64,000 bases of DNA, from NCBI GenBank assembly GCA_963781775.1, contig CAWAHE010000014.1:124001-188000 (forward strand). Direction: 5' to 3'. Under the pieces are notes generated by a model. It had not been told where the DNA came from and ran no database searches. It saw only the letters and a list, made by a program, of their open reading frames with translations. Origin of the DNA: CAVSRC01 sp963781775 (lineage in GTDB: Bacteria > Pseudomonadota > Alphaproteobacteria > Rhizobiales > Kaistiaceae). Of this stretch, positions 62,182-64,000 are shown piece after piece. The translations under genes and the position numbers were made by a program. How positions within the stretch are numbered: position 1 is the stretch's first letter; each line of letters starts with the position of its first letter.

Positions 62182-62382
62182 TCAGCGGCGGCGTTGACCT
62201 GGCCGCTGGCATCGGCAAGGGTCGCGCCGGCCGCCTGAACGACGGGATTGGCAGCGATCGATGTCGGGAATTCTGAGGCCGATGCCGTCGGTGTTCAGGT
62301 CGGCGGCGAACGCTCCGGTTCCGCCGAGCGCGCGCGCCAGCCATACGCCGAACCTGACGATATAGACCTCTTCCCCCGCCAT
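62182..62382 (-). pseudogene. Probable 5' fragment of the DUF6603-like gene in another frame
   Basis: An ATG at 62382, with GGGGGAG about 11 bases upstream, opens MAGEEVYIVRFGVWLARALG and GTGAFAADLNTDGIG before the reading becomes Arg-rich and implausible. It lies 35 bases after the subtilase stop. Joining it to the downstream frame between 62294 and about 62270 by removing one base gives a continuous, natural-looking N-terminus of a protein of about 1137 residues. No slippery heptamer marks a programmed shift. Confidence 0.55.
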
Positions 62383-62417
62383 GCGCTTCGCGGCTCCCCC
62401 AAAGGTCGGTCAGTCCG

Positions 62418-64000
62418 TCACGCTCCCGCGTGGCTCTTCAGTGCATCCACCATTCCGGCGCCAAAGCCCTCGGCGTAACCGGGATCACCCGGAGCCGGGC
62501 TCACGCCGTCCCGGAAGTTGCCGGGCGCCGTGAGAATTGTCCGGACGTCGGCGACGGCCAGATCCTTGTTCTTCTGAAGCATCAGCGCGATGACGCCCGC
62601 CACCGCCGGCGCAGCCATGCTGGTGCCGGAAAACGCGTCGAAGCGGTTTCCCTGCTGAAAATCGAAATCGAGGATGTGCAAAAGGTTCTGGTCGGTATCG
62701 AGACTGAGCGCGGCGCTGATCAGAACGCCCGGCCCGGCAATGTCGGGCACCGGCGCCAGCGGTCCAAGGGGCGGATTCGAAAAATCGCGCATCGGGCCGC
62801 GGGATGAGAACGGCGCCAGGGTGTGACGGATTGGGATTGCGAGGCCGTTTGCATCATCGTAGGCGGCCACCGTGATGACACGCGGCGTCATGGCATCTGA
62901 GTTCATCGTGCCCAGCGCTGTCACGTCGATGGGCGTTATCGGCGATGCCGATCCGGCGATGATCTGCGGTGCGGGTAACACGCTGGCGTCGCGATAAGCA
63001 TTGGCGACCCGGAAACCGAAGCCCCGGCTGTGCTGACAATTGGCGAACAGTACCGTGCCGGCCGGGGCGCGGATGCGAATGTCGTATATGCCGAGCGCAT
63101 GTTGCGGCGGTGAGGCGCGCGCACTGGGGCGCACCTCCAGCTCTATGCTGTTGCGGCGGACAGTAACCGTGCCGCCGGCGCCGTCGGGCCGCTGCACGGC
63201 CGGAAGCGTATCGTGGGTGATGATGCGGGTCTTTCCGCCGTCGAAATCCTTGAAGAGGAAGCCGGCAAACACCTCGTTCGAGAACGCTGCCTCCGTCGGC
63301 ACGCGGACAGCGACGCTCACGTCCTGGGGGGCGGTGACGTCGCGGTACCAAAGCTGGGCCGTCAGGCCCGGCACGTCCGTGACGCGAACACAATTATCGA
63401 TGCGGGTTCGGTTTGGGCCGCGATCGTCGAACATCTCGAACGGCACGATGATTTCGCCGCTGTCCGGAATGGTGATCCGGGCATGGCTGCGTCTCGCCAC
63501 ATCGCCCTCGTTTCCCGACGATTTGACGAGGATCGCGCCTTTCGGAAAGTGCGTGTCGTCGGCGGCGTGGGCCGGATCGAAGGTATCGTCCAGCCAAAGC
63601 GAGTCCGAATCGAGACCATCGCCTGCCTCCCGGAACGTGCCGAAACTGCAACTGATGACGAGGGCCCTGTTGAGCGAGCGCGCGACCCGAAGGCAATAGA
63701 TCACGGCATCGCGAAACACGACTGCGGGGGACACCACATTGTGGTTCGAGTCCCTGATCTCGTTGGGCGTGTCGAGCATCTTGACCATGATGATGCCGGC
63801 CTCGGGCGCGACGCCGACGCGCGCCGCATCGGCGCTGGACGCGTGTGTGGGCCCGCCCGCGGCGATCGAGGTGACATGGGTGCCGTGGCCGACGCAGTCC
63901 CGATGGGAGAAATCGAGAGGCAGAAGAGGAAACAGGGACCCGTTGATGGCGTCGTTGATGGCCTGGGTCTGGTATTCGACGCCATAGGTCACGGCGGACA
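62418..64000 (-). CDS. S8-family subtilisin-like serine protease, 5' end outside window
   Basis: About 527 residues of a subtilase are visible. The His motif DCVGHGTHVTSIAAG, the oxyanion Asn in VKSSGNEGD and the Ser motif FSGTSMAAPAVAGVIALML are intact; the catalytic Asp lies before the window edge. A long insert of about 170 residues between the oxyanion Asn and the Ser motif (including PDSGEIIVPFEMFD and VRRNSIELEVRP) resembles a beta-sandwich domain. Whether it is secreted cannot be seen. It is the first visible gene of the leftward giant-protein cluster, 35 bases before the next start codon, so it may process its partners or act as an effector. Confidence 0.88.
   Translation of the reverse strand, partial: SAVTYGVEYQTQAINDAINGSLFPLLPLDFSHRDCVGHGTHVTSIAAGGPTHASSADAARVGVAPEAGIIMVKMLDTPNEIRDSNHNVVSPAVVFRDAVIYCLRVARSLNRALVISCSFGTFREAGDGLDSDSLWLDDTFDPAHAADDTHFPKGAILVKSSGNEGDVARRSHARITIPDSGEIIVPFEMFDDRGPNRTRIDNCVRVTDVPGLTAQLWYRDVTAPQDVSVAVRVPTEAAFSNEVFAGFLFKDFDGGKTRIITHDTLPAVQRPDGAGGTVTVRRNSIELEVRPSARASPPQHALGIYDIRIRAPAGTVLFANCQHSRGFGFRVANAYRDASVLPAPQIIAGSASPITPIDVTALGTMNSDAMTPRVITVAAYDDANGLAIPIRHTLAPFSSRGPMRDFSNPPLGPLAPVPDIAGPGVLISAALSLDTDQNLLHILDFDFQQGNRFDAFSGTSMAAPAVAGVIALMLQKNKDLAVADVRTILTAPGNFRDGVSPAPGDPGYAEGFGAGMVDALKSHAGA

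Noticed and set aside
62270..62296. Programmed ribosomal frameshifting in the DUF6603-like gene
   Set aside because: No slippery heptamer and no obvious downstream stem-loop at the crossing point; mutation or sequencing error is simpler.
48121..64000. Assignment of the giant cluster to a phage tail or contractile injection system
   Set aside because: No sheath, tube, baseplate, spike or AAA ATPase gene is seen in the window; the idea is kept only as one hypothesis.

Overview
The window is GC-rich, densely coded DNA that looks like a chromosome segment of an alphaproteobacterium of the order Hyphomicrobiales (rhizobia and relatives). The evidence is a rhizobial-type rhaRSTPQU/rhaDI rhamnose locus, an ACC deaminase of the rhizobial type, many CUT1/CUT2 sugar ABC transporters with short translational overlaps, and a FixK-type box. 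The genus cannot be fixed from the sequence.

Layout: (1) 1-10.2 kb holds rhamnose uptake and catabolism. rhaRSTPQ and the mutarotase gene run leftwards and continue toward acdS, which is cut by the window edge. rhaD and rhaI run rightwards from a shared operator region. No rhamnulokinase is visible. (2) 10.3-11.6 kb is an IS30-family insertion sequence. (3) 11.7-16.2 kb is a less GC-rich surface-glycan island: a GT10 fucosyltransferase-like protein, a pyruvyltransferase-GT2 fusion, another glycosyltransferase and an RmlC-like cupin. (4) 16.4-22.6 kb holds pyruvate phosphate dikinase and a divergent Crp/Fnr-type regulator with a FixK/FNR box between them, a small conserved protein and a membrane diguanylate cyclase. 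(5) 22.6-35.4 kb is a sugar-acid catabolic region: an IlvD/Edd dehydratase, a broken ABC permease, an RraA-like protein, three enolase-superfamily enzymes, a GntR regulator and a complete CUT1 transporter. (6) 35.4-43.6 kb holds dps, a LacI regulator with a clear operator/promoter, a CUT2 sugar transporter and glycerol kinase. (7) 44-48.1 kb is an RND efflux pair. (8) 48.1-64 kb is a leftward cluster of five genes: an S8 subtilase (cut by the right edge) followed by four very large proteins of no known function. Three of the four junctions overlap by 4 or 8 nt.

Functionally, regions 1, 5 and 6 together are a catabolic hub for plant-derived deoxysugars and sugar acids. Each of its three ABC operons has a strong hairpin directly after the binding-protein gene, a plausible way to make more binding protein than membrane components. 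The most unusual part is the giant-protein cluster at 48-64 kb. Its genes are translationally coupled, one carries an apparent N-terminal frameshift, and nothing in them matches a characterised system that I can name.
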